From Sweltsa coloradensis (taxonomy: Eukaryota; Arthropoda; Insecta; Plecoptera; Chloroperlidae), in NCBI GenBank assembly GCA_024449915.1, contig JAMZAV010000065.1, positions 716,939 through 780,938 of the forward strand: a stretch of 64,000 nucleotides of DNA, read 5' to 3'. The notes beneath the pieces are model-generated. The model saw nothing but the letters and a program-made list of their open reading frames with translations. It had not been told where the DNA came from and searched no databases. A program made the position numbers and the translations under genes. This document shows, piece after piece, positions 47,461 to 58,575 of this stretch. Each line of letters starts with the position of its first letter. Within the stretch, counting starts at the first letter, position 1.

Positions 47461-48720
47461 CGATCCTTGGACCGGTGTTTTTTATTATTTATGTTAACGA
47501 TCTACCAGGTAACGTCCCTTATGGGCTGGTGATTCTCTTTGCGGACGACACGAGTGTGATAATTAGAGCTCTAAGTAGTATAGGCCTGGAAGCTAAATTC
47601 CTAGAAATTCTCCAAGCACTAATTGAGTGGTTTGAGGCCAATAAACTAAAACTTAATTGTGCCAAAACTCAGATTCTATCTTTTCAAACAAAGGGAGATC
47701 TTCTGCAGGAGCCTTTTAATTATGAGGGAGAAAGTCTCACACCAGTGGAGCATGCAGCATTCCTTGGACTGGTGTTGGACTACAAGCTAAAATGGGCTGA
47801 ACATGTGAATAAGATTGTGGCAGGTTGAGCACTTCTTGCTTTGTTCTGAGTAATGTGATAAAGCGTTGTAACCCACATGTGGCCAAAATGGTATATTTTG
47901 CATTCTGCCAATCAATAATTCAATACGGTATTATGTTTTGGGGTAATGCAACTAGTGTAACATCAGTCTTTCGACTGCAGAAGAGAGCTGTAAGAATTAT
48001 TGCCCACCTGCATTATAGAGCATCATGTAGAAACGTGTTCAGGTCACAGGGAATACTGACAGTAGCTTGCCTCTATATCCTCGAAATTGCAAACTTTGTG
48101 AGTGACAATCCCCAATACTTCCCAAGAAATGAAAGCTTTCATGATCACAATACAAGGCAAAAGAAGGACCTGCACCTGCATAAGTGTAGACTTAAAATAA
48201 GTATGAATGATCCTATTCAAGCAGGTATAAAAGTATAGGTACCACCATCTGCCTGAGGGCATCAAAGCCAACATTGGGAGAAGCTCCTTTAAAGGGGAGG
48301 TTAAGGCATGGTTGCTGGATAAAGAATTCTACTCATTGTCAGAATTCTACAGCTGGGGGGACTGAACATTGGCCTCAGTCTCTGGCTGGTATCAACCTTT
48401 TAATCTGTAATAGTGATCTTGTATATTTGTACTATTTTAAATATTCCCCTCTGTATTATTTTATCCTTCTATAATCTGTTGTAGTAATGTACAGTAGACA
48501 TTTATTGAATATGCCTCTCTGTATTATTTTAACCTTTTTTAATCTGTAGTAGTAATGCTCAGTAGTCATTTATTGACATTGTACTTTTTAAATTTAAATT
48601 TTTTATATGTAATACTAATAGATAGTATTGTTACATTTCTTGACAACTCCAAAACTTGTCCACCACAATAGTGGGTGGACGCATAAGTGTACCAAAGAAG
48701 GCTAATAAACAAACAAACAA
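47461..48720 (+). mobile_element. LINE-B: 5'-truncated jockey/CR1-like retrotransposon inserted in LINE-A
   Basis: Starts abruptly inside the reverse transcriptase (ILGPVFFIIYVNDLP), then the catalytic block FADDTSVI, 'LNCAKTQILSF', and after a frameshift near 47,826 'SIIQYGIMFWGNAT' and 'LQKRAVRIIAHL'. Coding ends at TGA 48,363-48,365 after a stop at 48,236. The 3' UTR has two copies of a 70-bp unit (ctctgtattattttaaccttt...agtcatttattga) and a tail aataaac(aaac)n. ACTG occurs at both edges (47,457-47,460; 48,721-48,724): a very short target duplication or junction microhomology. With one copy of it, the LINE-A frame across the site is restored. Confidence 0.9.
48439..48580 (+). repeat. Two-copy 70-bp repeat in LINE-B 3' UTR
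   Basis: cccctctgtattattttatcc...ctgttgtagtaatgtacagtagacatttattgaat is followed directly by a diverged second copy. Part of the element's 3' UTR. Confidence 0.75.
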
Positions 48721-49076
48721 ACTGTCATATACCCTCTCTACATTCCCTTATCATCCTCCTCCCACCGCCAACGCCTAACCTTCCCCGTAACCCTTCTTGC
48801 CGCCCTACGTTGGACCTTCTCTACCTCCAAAACCTCCCCCAGCTTATACGGATCCCATGCCGCCACACCATACTCCAGGACAGGTCTAACCACCACCTTG
48901 TACGCCCGATCTTTAACTCCCCGGCTGGCCCCTCTTAGATTTCTCATAACAAACCCCAGAGCCCTATTTCCCTTCTTAACAACTTCTTGCACCTGATCCC
49001 CCCAACCCAAATCCTCTGCCAACATCACCCCCAAGTACTGGTGCTTATAAGTTCCTACTTTCTCCATAATAGCCCC

Positions 49077-49318
49077 GTTACGAAACAATAACTACCCGTT
49101 AAAGCTCTATAACTAAAATGAACTGTGACAAGTTTTAAGATGAATATTGATACTAAATTTACTTTATTCAAAGGAAAAAGCTTTACAATTTAGTTAGATC
49201 AAGTTGCTCGTAACTAGGGCCTTTTGAGAATACACAAATAAAAAACAAGCGCACAAATGCCTTTGAAATATAATGAATGGCCACTGCCATCTCATCTTTT
49301 AAGTCTACATTTCCAACA
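49077..49318 (-). repeat. BEL/Pao 3' LTR
   Basis: In minus orientation it begins TGTTGGAAATGTAG and ends ...ATTGTTTCGTAAC; the last base expected from the other LTR (A of TAACA) is missing. Nearly identical to 54,611-54,853. Confidence 0.93.
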
Positions 49319-49338
49319 TACTCCCACCTTTCATTTTG
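49319..49338 (-). other. Polypurine tract of the BEL/Pao element
   Basis: Minus strand aaaatgaaaggtgggagta directly before the 3' LTR: purine-rich, at the position where plus-strand DNA synthesis of an LTR element is primed. Confidence 0.7.
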
Positions 49339-49559
49339 ACATAATAATGACAGCAAATGAAACAATAATATTTTGACCATGACAGTCTACTGTGGGTATG
49401 TTGACATCACTCTTGCGGCTCGTGTGCGAATTGCATCATCTTCACTGCGTTGTAGGTCGGGAAGATTTGACACTTCTAAGGGATATAACCGTTGTATAGG
49501 ACGCACCAAGATTCCATGCTGCGTCTTCACCCGAGCCACTCTGACGTATCCGTCATTGC

Positions 49560-50622
49560 GGGTAGAAGATCCAACACTTTTGCCATTGGCCAGTCCAGTC
49601 TCTTTTTATTGTCGGCTCCCACAAGCACAATCTCGCCGACTGATAGTTTCCTGTGTCGTTCACTGCCTTCCGCGTTGTACCAGTTGTCCCAAATACTCTT
49701 TCCTAAATCGGGCTTCGTAGATGGTCACGGACAATTTGTCTATAACGGAAACGGCGTTGGAAACCTTCAGATTCCAACATATCTAAATCTGGCACGTTCT
49801 GTTCGCGAATATCATTCAGAAACATCGCCGGAGTTAAAGGTATCAAATCGTCTATGTTGTCTGTAATGTAGGTGAGAGGTCTCCCATTGATGACTGCCTC
49901 AGCATCACACAATACTGTAGAAAGCTCTTCGTACTTCAAAGAAGACTTTCCTAGCACGCGCTTGAGTATTCCTTTTACTGAGCGAATGAGACGCTCCCAC
50001 CATCCTCCCCACCATGCTGCTGATGGAGGGTTGAATTTCCAATGAATCTTGTCCACTGCGAATTCATTCTTCACCTTATCCCAGTCCAACTCTTGAAGAG
50101 CATTAGCACACCCAACAAAATTGGTCGCGTTGTCGCTATAGACCGTAGTGGGCCTTCCTCGGCGAGCCACAAATCTTCATTACTGACTGAATAAAAGCCT
50201 CAGTTCTGAGTGAGCTTACAAGTTCCAAGTGAATAGCTCGGTATACTGCACATGTAAACAACACTAGCCAAACTTTACTCTTATCCTTAAGATACATTGG
50301 GCCAGCTAGGTCCACTCCAACAATCTGAAACACTGCTGCGGTGGTTACTCTGTCTTGAGGTAATGGAGCTGGGTAAGTCGTTGAACTCTTGGCTGCAAAT
50401 CTTCTACATCTTGGACATTTCAAACAGATTCTTTTATTGTTTGTCTCTTTCACAATCCAATATTTTTCTGCCAATTTTCCCATTAGAAAACTGTACTCCT
50501 GCGTGACTGTTCTTGAGATGTTCTTCTCTGATGATCATATTCACCACTAGATGTTTGGACGGTAGTAGCACAGGGAATATGAAATTAATGATATCATCTT
50601 TCATAGCGAGTCTTGTCTTCAC
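49560..50622 (-). pseudogene. Integrase region of BEL/Pao pol, broken
   Basis: Overlapping frames carry an HHCC-type zinc-binding part (H...HLKNSHAG, then CLKCPRC, about 50,400-50,570), the DDE core with aspartates in GVDLAG (about 50,320) and YSDNATNF (about 50,140) and the glutamate in WWERLIRSVK (about 49,985-50,015). A C-terminal part with VGEIVLVGADN (about 49,600-49,640) resembles the DUF5641 domain usual in BEL/Pao. Integrase joins the cDNA to the host chromosome. Frameshifts near 50,150-50,170 and 49,700 separate the parts. Confidence 0.88.
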
Positions 50623-50636
50623 TCGTAATAGTCCGT

Positions 50637-52734
50637 CTACCCTTTAAATACTTGAAGACCGCAAGCCACTTCTCCTTCATAACGAAAAGATTCCTGTTGA
50701 ATGTTGATAAGTAGATCTCTTTCTGCTGCGTTGAGCTCGTCGACTGTCAGGCACCCTGGCACATATCTTCTTGCGCGAGACTTGTTAATAAATCTCTGCA
50801 TCCATGCTGTGACCTTCACTAACCGATTGTATGATGAGAACCTTGTTATGTTCCATGGGTCGTACTTCACCGGTTGTCACGTGCATGGCGTTCATTTACT
50901 TCTTTTTTCTGTTCAGAGAAACACTAATTCCTCGTTGAATTTAGTTTCTCCCACTGGCCATTGTGAAGCATGTTCTTTGAGCCACTCCGGTCCCTCCCAC
51001 CATCTCGAATGTACAAGGTCTTGTGAGCTGCAACTCCTGGATGGAAGATCAGCAGGATGTGAGAGAGCCTGGTACATGCCTCCAATTTTCCAGTTTAGTG
51101 AGATTGCATATCTCTTTACCCGATTTCCAACGAAAGTGCCCCATTCATCATTCCTCCGTATCCATGCTAACGCTGTCGTTGAATCACTCCAAAAATGGAA
51201 ATCAGTTTTGTCTTCTATATGCAAGATTTCTGTACTGATTCCGATAAGCGACTTCCAATTAGACAGCTCATAACTCCAATCGAGGTATTGTTGATTTCTT
51301 CAGCGGGGCTATTCTTGATTAAGCTTGTATAAATTGTACAGTAACACCCTCAGACGACTCTGTTCTGAGAAAAACTACGCAGCATATGCATATCCACTTG
51401 CATCACAAAACGTATGGAACGACTGTGAACTCACATAGCTTCTACGTTCGTCTATGGTGTCTTGGAATTTTAATATTCGATAAGAATCGAATCTCGTTTA
51501 GCCATTTTAGAAACTTCATCTGTAGATTCTTCATCCAGGAGTACATCCCATCCCAATCTTACTAATCCACATTTCTTGCAGCATTAGTTTGGTAGCAGTA
51601 TTACTGGGCAACATATTCCTAGTGGGTCGAAAATCTTTGAGTCATAAATAAAATTGTTCGTTTTGTCACTTCCTGAACAGATTCGATGCTGGGTATATCA
51701 ACACTCAAACTGTCCAGATGACGATCCCAATTCAACCCCAAAACAGAAGTTATTCTGCCGGTCTTCCATTTCAGAGTCTTCATCTTTCGAATATTTCCAC
51801 ATTCTTAGGTCCATCTTAGCGTCTTCAAAACAGTTTTACTGATTCCTCCCGAAATTGGCAAACTTCTTCTACTGTATCGACGGAAGTTACACAATTGTCA
51901 AACATAGAGCGAATCTTGAAGTTTCTTGGCAATGAGACTTTTATCTTCAGGTACTTGGTTGTTCAAGTGATAATCTATGACACTACCAAGTAAGAATGGA
52001 CTACAGTTGAGTCCAAAAACTACTCTTTGTGTCTGAACACCTTAAATGGCGCTTCATAATCACTCTCCCACCATAAAAACCGCAGAAAATCTCTGTCCTT
52101 CTTGTGTATTTCAATCATGAGAAATGCCTTACGAATGTCTGAAGTGACTCCAATTTTCTTCTCCGGAATCTTGTTATCATTGAAGGTATCAACTCTATGA
52201 GGTTCGATCCCTTCTCCAGACAATCATTTAGGAGGGTGACTTGTTGCATTTACTTGATGCATCAAATACAGGGCGAGAACTGGCGTTGTGAGACTATCTG
52301 GCTTGAAAACTGGACGATGAGGCAAATAGTGACTTGGTGTTTCTATCTCCGCATCAGGTACTTCCTCGATTATCCCTTCTTGAAGCCAGTCTTTAAAAAT
52401 TCTCCCGTAAAGTTCAGTTTCCCTCCGTTCTTTAATTTATTTGAGGCAACAACAAGCCTTTTTCCGGCAACTTCCCTATTAGTAGAGAGAGGGGGGTGAC
52501 CGTCAATCCAGGGTAAAGCCACCAGATACCTCCCTCTTCTGTGTGCGACACTGTTTTCAGAAAATGATCTTCGTTGCAGCCGCGGCTTTCTTCCTTGGTA
52601 ACCCTCTCTATAGGATCGCTAATACCAATGGATTCTAGCTCCCATAACTCTGCAAACAGATGCATCACTGACTTCATAGATGTCACTAACATTGATACGT
52701 TTGTATCTTCAGCCTGGGTTCTAATACGTCCCAT
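50637..52734 (-). pseudogene. Reverse transcriptase and RNase H region of BEL/Pao pol, broken
   Basis: Order on the minus strand: a pol N-terminal linker with FAELWELESIGI (about 52,640), RT with SDIRKAFLMIEI (about 52,105-52,145), the catalytic loop as YVDN instead of the usual YVDD (51,894-51,905), RNase H with DFHFWSDSTTALAWI (about 51,155-51,205), and a linker with RFSSYNRLVKV typical of BEL/Pao before the integrase. At least four frameshifts or stops. The element would have copied its RNA to DNA with this enzyme. Confidence 0.88.
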
Positions 52735-53342
52735 CAGCGTCCCAACCTAGTTCCGTTTCTACTGCTATCATACCATTCTCCAACTTGTATATACGTCCAG
52801 TGAGTATCTGTCCCGTATACATCAGCTCCAAGTAACAATTCAATGTCACTAGGCCTACCCTTTCCTATATCACTAACCCAAAATTGATTAGTTCTCAATT
52901 GATTCATCCATTCTCCTTTAGCAAACTCGTGGTATTTTCCCGCAAATTTACTTTGACTTAGGACATCAATGGAAATAGGCCTACTAGATAACCTCCCAGG
53001 CTTCGAGAGTTGGAGTTGAAACTTATCATGAGACTTGGGCTCGGTGTTGGTACCACCAAACAATGAATGTGTGATTGTCTCCTTACCATGAGATACAAAT
53101 CCAAGCTGATCTGCTGTTGACTTCAGTACATACGAGCGTTGAGATCCAGTATCAATAAGAGCTCTAACTGTCCTTGACTCTCCGTTAGTAACAACATCAA
53201 CCAACAGAGTCATAAGAACAATGTCACTTGTACAGATCTGGTTTGACATTGAACTTTGCACTGTCTTCTCCACACTAGTAGACGTAGGTATGAGACTTCT
53301 CATATTTTTATGAGAAGGCAATTCAGGACACATCAAAACCAA
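52734..53342 (-). pseudogene. Aspartic protease region of BEL/Pao
   Basis: Open for about 200 codons. The retropepsin-like DUF1758 domain has the active-site triad in ALIDTGSQRSY (Asp near residue 64) and the second conserved block IELLLGADVYG. It would process the polyprotein. Frame interruptions precede and follow it. Confidence 0.85.
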
Positions 53343-53344
53343 AT

Positions 53345-54593
53345 GTTTCTAGCACACAGAGAACATCTAATGACAGCTTTACATTTCTTGGATACATGAT
53401 TAGAGCGGAGACAAGTAAAACAACATTTATTCTGTGTGAGTTTGTGTTTCTTATCGGCGATGGACATGTCTTGTGCCGAACACAATCACGACTTTCGTGA
53501 TGTTTCTCGCAAAATACACACTTCACACTTCGCCATTAAATAGCCCTGCAGCTGTAGGCACAACAAGATCATAAACGTCATGTTTAGTCTTGTTCCCTTT
53601 CTTCATGTCTCTAGCTCCTGTACCGGTACAAACTCTGATTTGGCTAGATCTATCCTCACTTCGATTTCAACTTCTCTGTTGAGGAATTCCATTAGACACG
53701 ATAGGCGATTTTCACCTGTCCCACGTGTATCGCTCCTCGAGACGATAACGAGCTTCTCAGCCAAGCCCTAAGAGTTTCATCAGGTAGACTTGACTCTACA
53801 AGAGGAAATAGTACTGCAGCACATTTATCGGTAGTCAGACCCAGTGTATCTAATGCCCTTAACTGACCTTCTATTTTATCAAAGATGCTGGAAAGCGTTG
53901 GTTTCTCTTTGTTAGAGACGTTGCTGATTACTAACTTCAGCAGCTCTCTAACATAAACTTCAATTAAGAGATCCTCCTTACCGAATCTTCTTTCAGTGCA
54001 ACTATTACCCTCGCATAGTTTTCGCCTGACTGAGGGTAGCTATCGACAAGCTCGCTAGCACGAGTTCCACTTATCATTGACTGGACCAAATACTGAAATT
54101 TGTCACAATCATGAATCTCGGTGTCCTCGTGCACTTTCTTAAACTGTGACCAGAATGTCAACCACCCTGTCAGTTCACCATCAAACTTCTTAAGTTCTAT
54201 CTTAGGTAGAGTAAATGTCCGATTGGACCGGCTGTCAACCCCACACGTTGGTACACTGACATCTCTATTTACATAAGTGAGAGCTCTACCAACTTTACTC
54301 CTTACCTCTGCCAGACGATCCTTCATAGCCCTCAATGGCTTCGCTTTCCATGGAATAATCCTCGTCACTACAGTCATCATCCAGAGACTTTCTAAATATT
54401 TAGAGTCCAGCTGCCTCAGATCGGTCATAACCTTCTCCAGTTTTGCTAACTTCAGAGACAAGGTGTCTTCATCTGGGGAAGCTTCAGCAAGCTCCTGCTT
54501 GACCTCATGTAGTGTCCTGGTAAACGAAGCCCGCACAGGCGTACGCATCTTCTTGAGTCGATCCATAATATCAAACCAACTATCACAAATCAC
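53345..54593 (-). pseudogene. Gag region of BEL/Pao with zinc knuckles
   Basis: The first 209 codons (54,593-53,964) cover an N-terminal helical part and the DUF1759-type domain (KKFDGELTGWLTFWSQF). The remainder is shifted into other frames and contains two zinc-knuckle-like cysteine/histidine clusters: CVFCEKHHESRDC (about 53,484-53,522) and CCFTCLRSNHVSKKC (about 53,375-53,420). The first in-frame Met lies within the primer-binding site, so the true start is probably one of the next Met codons. Confidence 0.8.
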
Positions 54594-54606
54594 GTCGGGG
54601 TCACCA
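54586..54606 (-). other. Primer-binding site matching tRNA-Trp
   Basis: Minus strand TGGTGACCCCGACGTGA(ttt.), four bases after the 5' LTR. From memory this is complementary to the conserved 3' end of animal tRNA-Trp (…TCACGTCGGGGTCA plus CCA), giving about 18 paired bases. Confidence 0.8.
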
Positions 54607-54610
54607 AAAA

Positions 54611-54853
54611 TGTTACGAAAACAATAACTACCGTTAAAGCTCTATAACTAAAATGATCTGTGACAAGTTTTAAGATGAATATTGATACTAAATTTACTTT
54701 ATTCAAAGGAAAAAGCTTTACAATTTAGTTAGATCAAGTTGGCTCGTAACTAGGCCTTTTGAGAATACACAATAAAAAACAAGCGCACAAATGCCTTTGG
54801 AAATATAATGAATGGCCACTGCCATCTCATCTTTTAAGTCTACATTTCCAACA
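54611..54853 (-). repeat. BEL/Pao 5' LTR
   Basis: Minus orientation TGTTGGAAATG...TTTTCGTAACA, 243 bp, canonical TG...CA ends. Contains a possible polyadenylation word in the tttattcaaagg/aataaa region shared with the 3' LTR. Confidence 0.93.
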
Positions 54854-54858
54854 GCCCC

Positions 54859-56274
54859 CATTAAAGTGTAGGCTATGTCCTACCTACCTAGGCCTAGTTT
54901 AGGACCATACAATGCATGAGAGGCTTGGTACTCCGTTGTGACCATTATGCCTAGCTACTAGGATGTCAATACCAATCTAAAATCACAATAGGGACTAGCC
55001 TAGCTTGGCCTAGGGCCTGGGCCTAATCATCAAGACAGATTTTGAATCAGCCCCTAGGTTTGGCCCACTCAAAATCGCACAAGACCAAGTACTGGTGGCC
55101 AAAGGTCTAGGAGGCCCTAGGCCTAGTAGCTAGCGCTAGCCTAGCTAGGTATAGGCTTACCCTAGCGATAGCATTCTTTAATCAATGCCCTAGCCTGCTG
55201 TTGAAGTGTCAAACCTTTGTCAAACTTATCATGCATGGTAGGCCCTAGGCCTAAGCCTACGTCTTTTTTTAATGAACACCGACTAAGCCTAGGATAAAAC
55301 TAAAACATAACATTTAATTGATAATAAACCACAATAATATACACAGTATGTGAACAGAAAAAGTCATTACCTATCTGGAATACGAGTTTTCATGTTCAAA
55401 AAGTAAGGTTATGGACATGCCAACAAACAGGCCACTCACCACAGCTTTCTAAATGCAAAATGAATGGCAAAATGCCATGAATTTGAACAACAACCACCAC
55501 AACGAAAGAAAAAGAACGAACGAATTGAATCTAAAAGGCGGTGGTTGTGTTGTGCTTGTGCGTCCGCGGCATCCATCAAGAGATTCTTGCATTTTGCTTC
55601 GATCATGTTAAATAATCTGTTTCGTCCAATTGAGAAACAAGAATTCATTGGAATTGCTGGTCAATAATCCTCGAGGTATTATGACATTGTGTAATTTTGG
55701 TTAGCTACTTAGAAAGTAAAATTAAACCTTCGCTCCTGTACAGCCTGTACTGCCAAGTAGGCCTAGGGGCCTGGCTAGAGGGCCTGGCTAGCTAGGGCCT
55801 AGGCCTGCTAGGCCCTATCCTCTAGCCTAGCCAGACCTAGCTTAAAGGTTAATGTGGTTAGGGTTTACTAAGAAATCAACCATTTGTAATTATTGGAATA
55901 TTTTATGATCTATTGACAAATTGACAACCGGAGGCTTCGTGAGAGTCTGGTGTTGTGGAATGGCGTAGGGCCCTAGGCCTAGCCTAGGCCTAGGCCCTAC
56001 ACCATCGACCATAAATCAAGTGGTTTAGGGCTAGGCCTAGCCTAGGCCTAGTCTAGATGTATCTACTAGGCCCTAGCCCGTAGATCCAAGACGTGTCTGG
56101 ACTGTACTCTTATCGTTGCTAATTCCAAGTCCGGTTTTGGCATTATCGTTTATCAATGAATTAGCCTAGGTAATGGAGTGGCCTAGGCCCTAGGCCTACT
56201 ATCTGAAAGCTTATGGTGTTTAACAAATGGAAAGACAAGTGGCAATTTGGTGCACACTAGTGCAGCCAATGGAA
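54859..56274. other. Non-coding stretch dense in AGGCCTA octamers
   Basis: Very frequent overlapping TAGGCCTAGGCCTA strings (for example 55,085-55,260; 55,755-55,835; 55,965-56,060; 56,180-56,205). The first 30 bases right of the BEL element may be a remnant of LINE-A, since the frame across the empty site stays open. No supported gene apart from the weak candidate at 55,440-55,670. Confidence 0.5.
55440..55670 (-). other. Weak candidate first exon, minus strand
   Basis: Less AT-rich block ending on the minus strand at a consensus donor (ctgtg|GTGAGTgg, plus 55,434-55,439) and open for about 70 codons from ATG 55,648 (MNSCFSIGRNRLFNMIEAK...), though that frame runs into the intron before stopping. 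It might be a non-coding first exon of a minus-strand gene. No partner exon found. Confidence 0.2.
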
Positions 56275-56336
56275 AACGGTACAAATCGATACTACCGCCA
56301 AACAAAAACATTCGCAGGAAATACAATTGTTTAAAA

Positions 56337-58102
56337 CTAGGAAAACGCTTAAGTCCTGTCGCGTTGATGGATGAGCTTTTTTCAAGTTTTTAGTGTGCGT
56401 GGGATCTCTGTAGGCCTACTTCTTCAAGTTCCATTGCAAAATCATTTTTGTTAAATTTGAATAATTGAAGGTTGGATGGAAGATAAGGTTTCACTAGCCT
56501 TAATCCCGCCTTACAATATAAACCTCAATCAATCAATCAATCAATCCATAATTTTTATAAAGTAGTACTAAATGCTATGGTAATTAGAATGTCAATATCT
56601 GTAGGCCCGAATATTAGGCCTACTTTATGAATGCATTGTAGGTGATTGTTGTCAAGTTTTTATAGTTAGGTAGGCCTATTGTTAATTATTTACACAATGC
56701 ACTACTTATTAGTAACCTGGATATATTACAATAAACACATTTTTAAAACTTGACACAGGTTATTTTTATTTATATTTGAACAATAGGCCTATTTCAAAGC
56801 TACTCCAGCCTTTTCTTCAGGTTCTTGTTATAATTCTTCTGTTTACAGCCATAGCAACTTCTTTATTTGTTTATTTAAATTTTAAAATCATAGCTTGGTT
56901 GACTGATTGAATTTAAATTATTATTTATTACAGCGGCTTCTTTGATTTTCCTCTTTAACATATCTTCCTCTTTTAAAATAATCTTGGTTTCATGCCATTT
57001 TATAGAATGATGTTCTCGACTTTCATAATGTTAAGCTAGCAATGAAATGGCTGATAATTTCTTGTTCACATTATTTTTGTGTTCTTGTGTACCGGTACGA
57101 ATGTTTAATGGTCTCTTTGATTCTCCAAAATAGGTATTACCACAATCGCACGGAATGGCATTAACTGAATTTTTTGAATTTTGACACTCAATAAAAGGTT
57201 TATTTGTAGTTATTAGCTCGATAAAGTATTAAATGATTTAAAAGTTGTTCTAATTTTAAATTTATCATAGATGCATGATTTTTATTTATTTTTAAAAAAA
57301 AAATTATTTTGTCTTCGTAGATTTTCGGAATGTCCAGGAATGTAGGCCTATTGGAGACGAAGAGTTTTTAATGGTTTCTCTCCCTGACCATATCCTGTTG
57401 TTTATTAATAGGAGCGTTGATACTTTTGTTAATCACCGTCTGTGGATATTTATTGTGAGTGAAAACATTTGAGATGTGCGAGAGTTCTTCCTTCAGACTC
57501 TGTGGATTAGAGCAGATGTTGTTGGCTCTAGCTGCCAGACATTTCACAATTCCTTGTTTGGTACGTAATGGATGATTAGATTCAAAATTCAAATATTGTG
57601 ACGTGTTTGTAGGTTTACGGTATACGGATGTTGTTAGTTTATTGTCTGATTTGGTTACCAGTACGTCAAGAACGAGCAAAAATTGTTATACACTTCAAAA
57701 AACTCATTAAAACCTTTATTTCATTGATTCTGGATAACTTTTTCAACTTTTTCTTTCAAAAGGTACTACAGCACCATAGGCCCACCTTAATGTCCATGTA
57801 AAATATGAATGTTGTAGCTCCACCCATTTGGTCAGAATCTGCCCAAATGTCACGAAAATATTGCACTAAAATTTAAAAAAAAAACGTATAAGTACGATAT
57901 TCATGAGAAATATTTCTTCGATTGTACCCAAAAACAATACAGGTCTAAGTTCAGAGATTTCGAAGGTCCCCTCCAAGTTTCATCAAGATCGCATTTATGC
58001 CGTTTGCCCCGTAGAGAGCAAACAAACAGACCAAAAAAAAAAACACCTGAGCTAAATTTTTTGGGGTGTCAGTGAAATTGAAGTCTTCGCTTCGCTCATC
58101 CC
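56337..58102 (-). repeat. R1 copy carrying a Penelope-like fragment
   Basis: On the minus strand it begins GGGATGAGCGAAGCGAAGAC (58,102) and ends gcgacaggacttaagcgttttcCTAG|T at 56,337. R1 blocks (aacctttatttc, actttttcaactttttctttcaaaagg, ccaaatgtcacgaaaatatt) fill 57,690-58,102 and the 3' block fills 56,337 to about 56,690. The middle 1 kb is a retroelement fragment, whether inserted or captured. Confidence 0.85.
56690..57690 (-). pseudogene. Penelope-like element: RT end and GIY-YIG-type endonuclease, decayed
   Basis: Minus strand 57,679-57,368 encodes the C-terminal part of a Penelope RT (LDVLV, then TTSVYRKPTNTSQYLNF and SNHPLRTKQGIVKCL). Further on, 57,175-56,940 encodes a GIY-YIG-like endonuclease with CDCGNTYFGESKRPLNIR and HEHK-type residues (TQEHKNNV, HYESREHHSIKWHETK), interrupted by one in-frame TAA. 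Spacing and order fit a Penelope-like element, which uses this nuclease to cut its target. Only the 3' part is present, without terminal repeats, and it is not functional. Confidence 0.82.
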
Positions 58103-58575
58103 AAATTTTTTTTTCTCTCAGTCGGCGTATAGAAAACCAGTTGAAAATTAATGTCAAAAACACAACACCCTATGTTGAACGGTGTGCCGCGGCAAATTAA
58201 AGTTTGAAATTATTTTGAGGTGGCAATATTGGCCGTGTACCGGATCAGAAAAATTTGAAAAAAATAGTTTTGATTTTCTAAAAGAGCCAGGTTTCAAAGC
58301 CATTCACTATATTTTGACTTTGTAGCACAGGGCCTATTTTGGAAAATAGAAAAACGCGGTCGAATAACCTTAGGTAACCGTAGACTACGGAAGAATTAAC
58401 AACCCTTGATTTTTTTTACAAAGTGGTTACCACCAATGAGCTGAGCTCAATAACAAGCTTCCCTTTTTCTTGTGATGTAGGCCTACGTTCTTGGGCCACG
58501 ATATATCGAAGGGCTTATCTTTTTTTCGAGAAATCGTCTGTCGCAGACCATAGCGATTATTGCTGCTAGGGTATT

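Larger units (their letters stand above)
45560..49076 (-). mobile_element. LINE-A: jockey/CR1-like non-LTR retrotransposon, 3' part, split by later insertions
   Basis: The minus strand encodes the region after the RT catalytic block: 'YLGVMLAEDLGW' and 'VRPVLEYGVAAWDPY...VQRRAARRVTG' in 48,738-49,088; 'MLGELGWESLEGRRR' in 47,272-47,447; 'FMERTVREWNDL' in 45,600-45,803. It ends in a (TGTTA/TGCTA)n tail at 45,560-45,600. The pieces line up end to end once the insertions at 45,812-47,271 and 47,461-48,720 are set aside. Decayed by a stop and frameshifts. The 5' side was cut by the BEL element at 49,077 and only a few bases may persist right of 54,859. Such elements copy themselves by target-primed reverse transcription in the nucleus; this copy cannot. 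Confidence 0.85.
49077..54853 (-). mobile_element. BEL/Pao LTR retrotransposon, structurally complete but decayed
   Basis: Two LTRs of about 242 bp frame gag-pol-like sequence on the minus strand in the order gag, aspartic protease, RT, RNase H, integrase, typical of BEL/Pao. GCCCC lies directly outside both LTRs (49,072-49,076; 54,854-54,858), the 5-bp duplication expected for this group. A tRNA primer site and a polypurine tract sit at the right places. Many frameshifts and stops break the reading frame, so it cannot move by itself. The LTRs differ by only a few percent, mostly single-base indels, so the insertion is fairly recent. The left flank is LINE-A coding sequence, so it landed in that LINE. 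Confidence 0.95.
56275..58369. mobile_element. Second TTAA-type foldback, split by an R1 copy
   Basis: 56,275-56,336 (ggtacaaatcgatactaccgcc...acaattgtttaaaa) and 58,103-58,369 (tttttctctcagtc...aaaaacgcggtcgaataacc) match consecutive parts of the foldback at 20,033-20,657. The break falls where that copy reads ttgttaaaatcaatctgttttctc. The left arm is mostly lost and the right end ccTTAg is a decayed TTAA. Confidence 0.85.
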
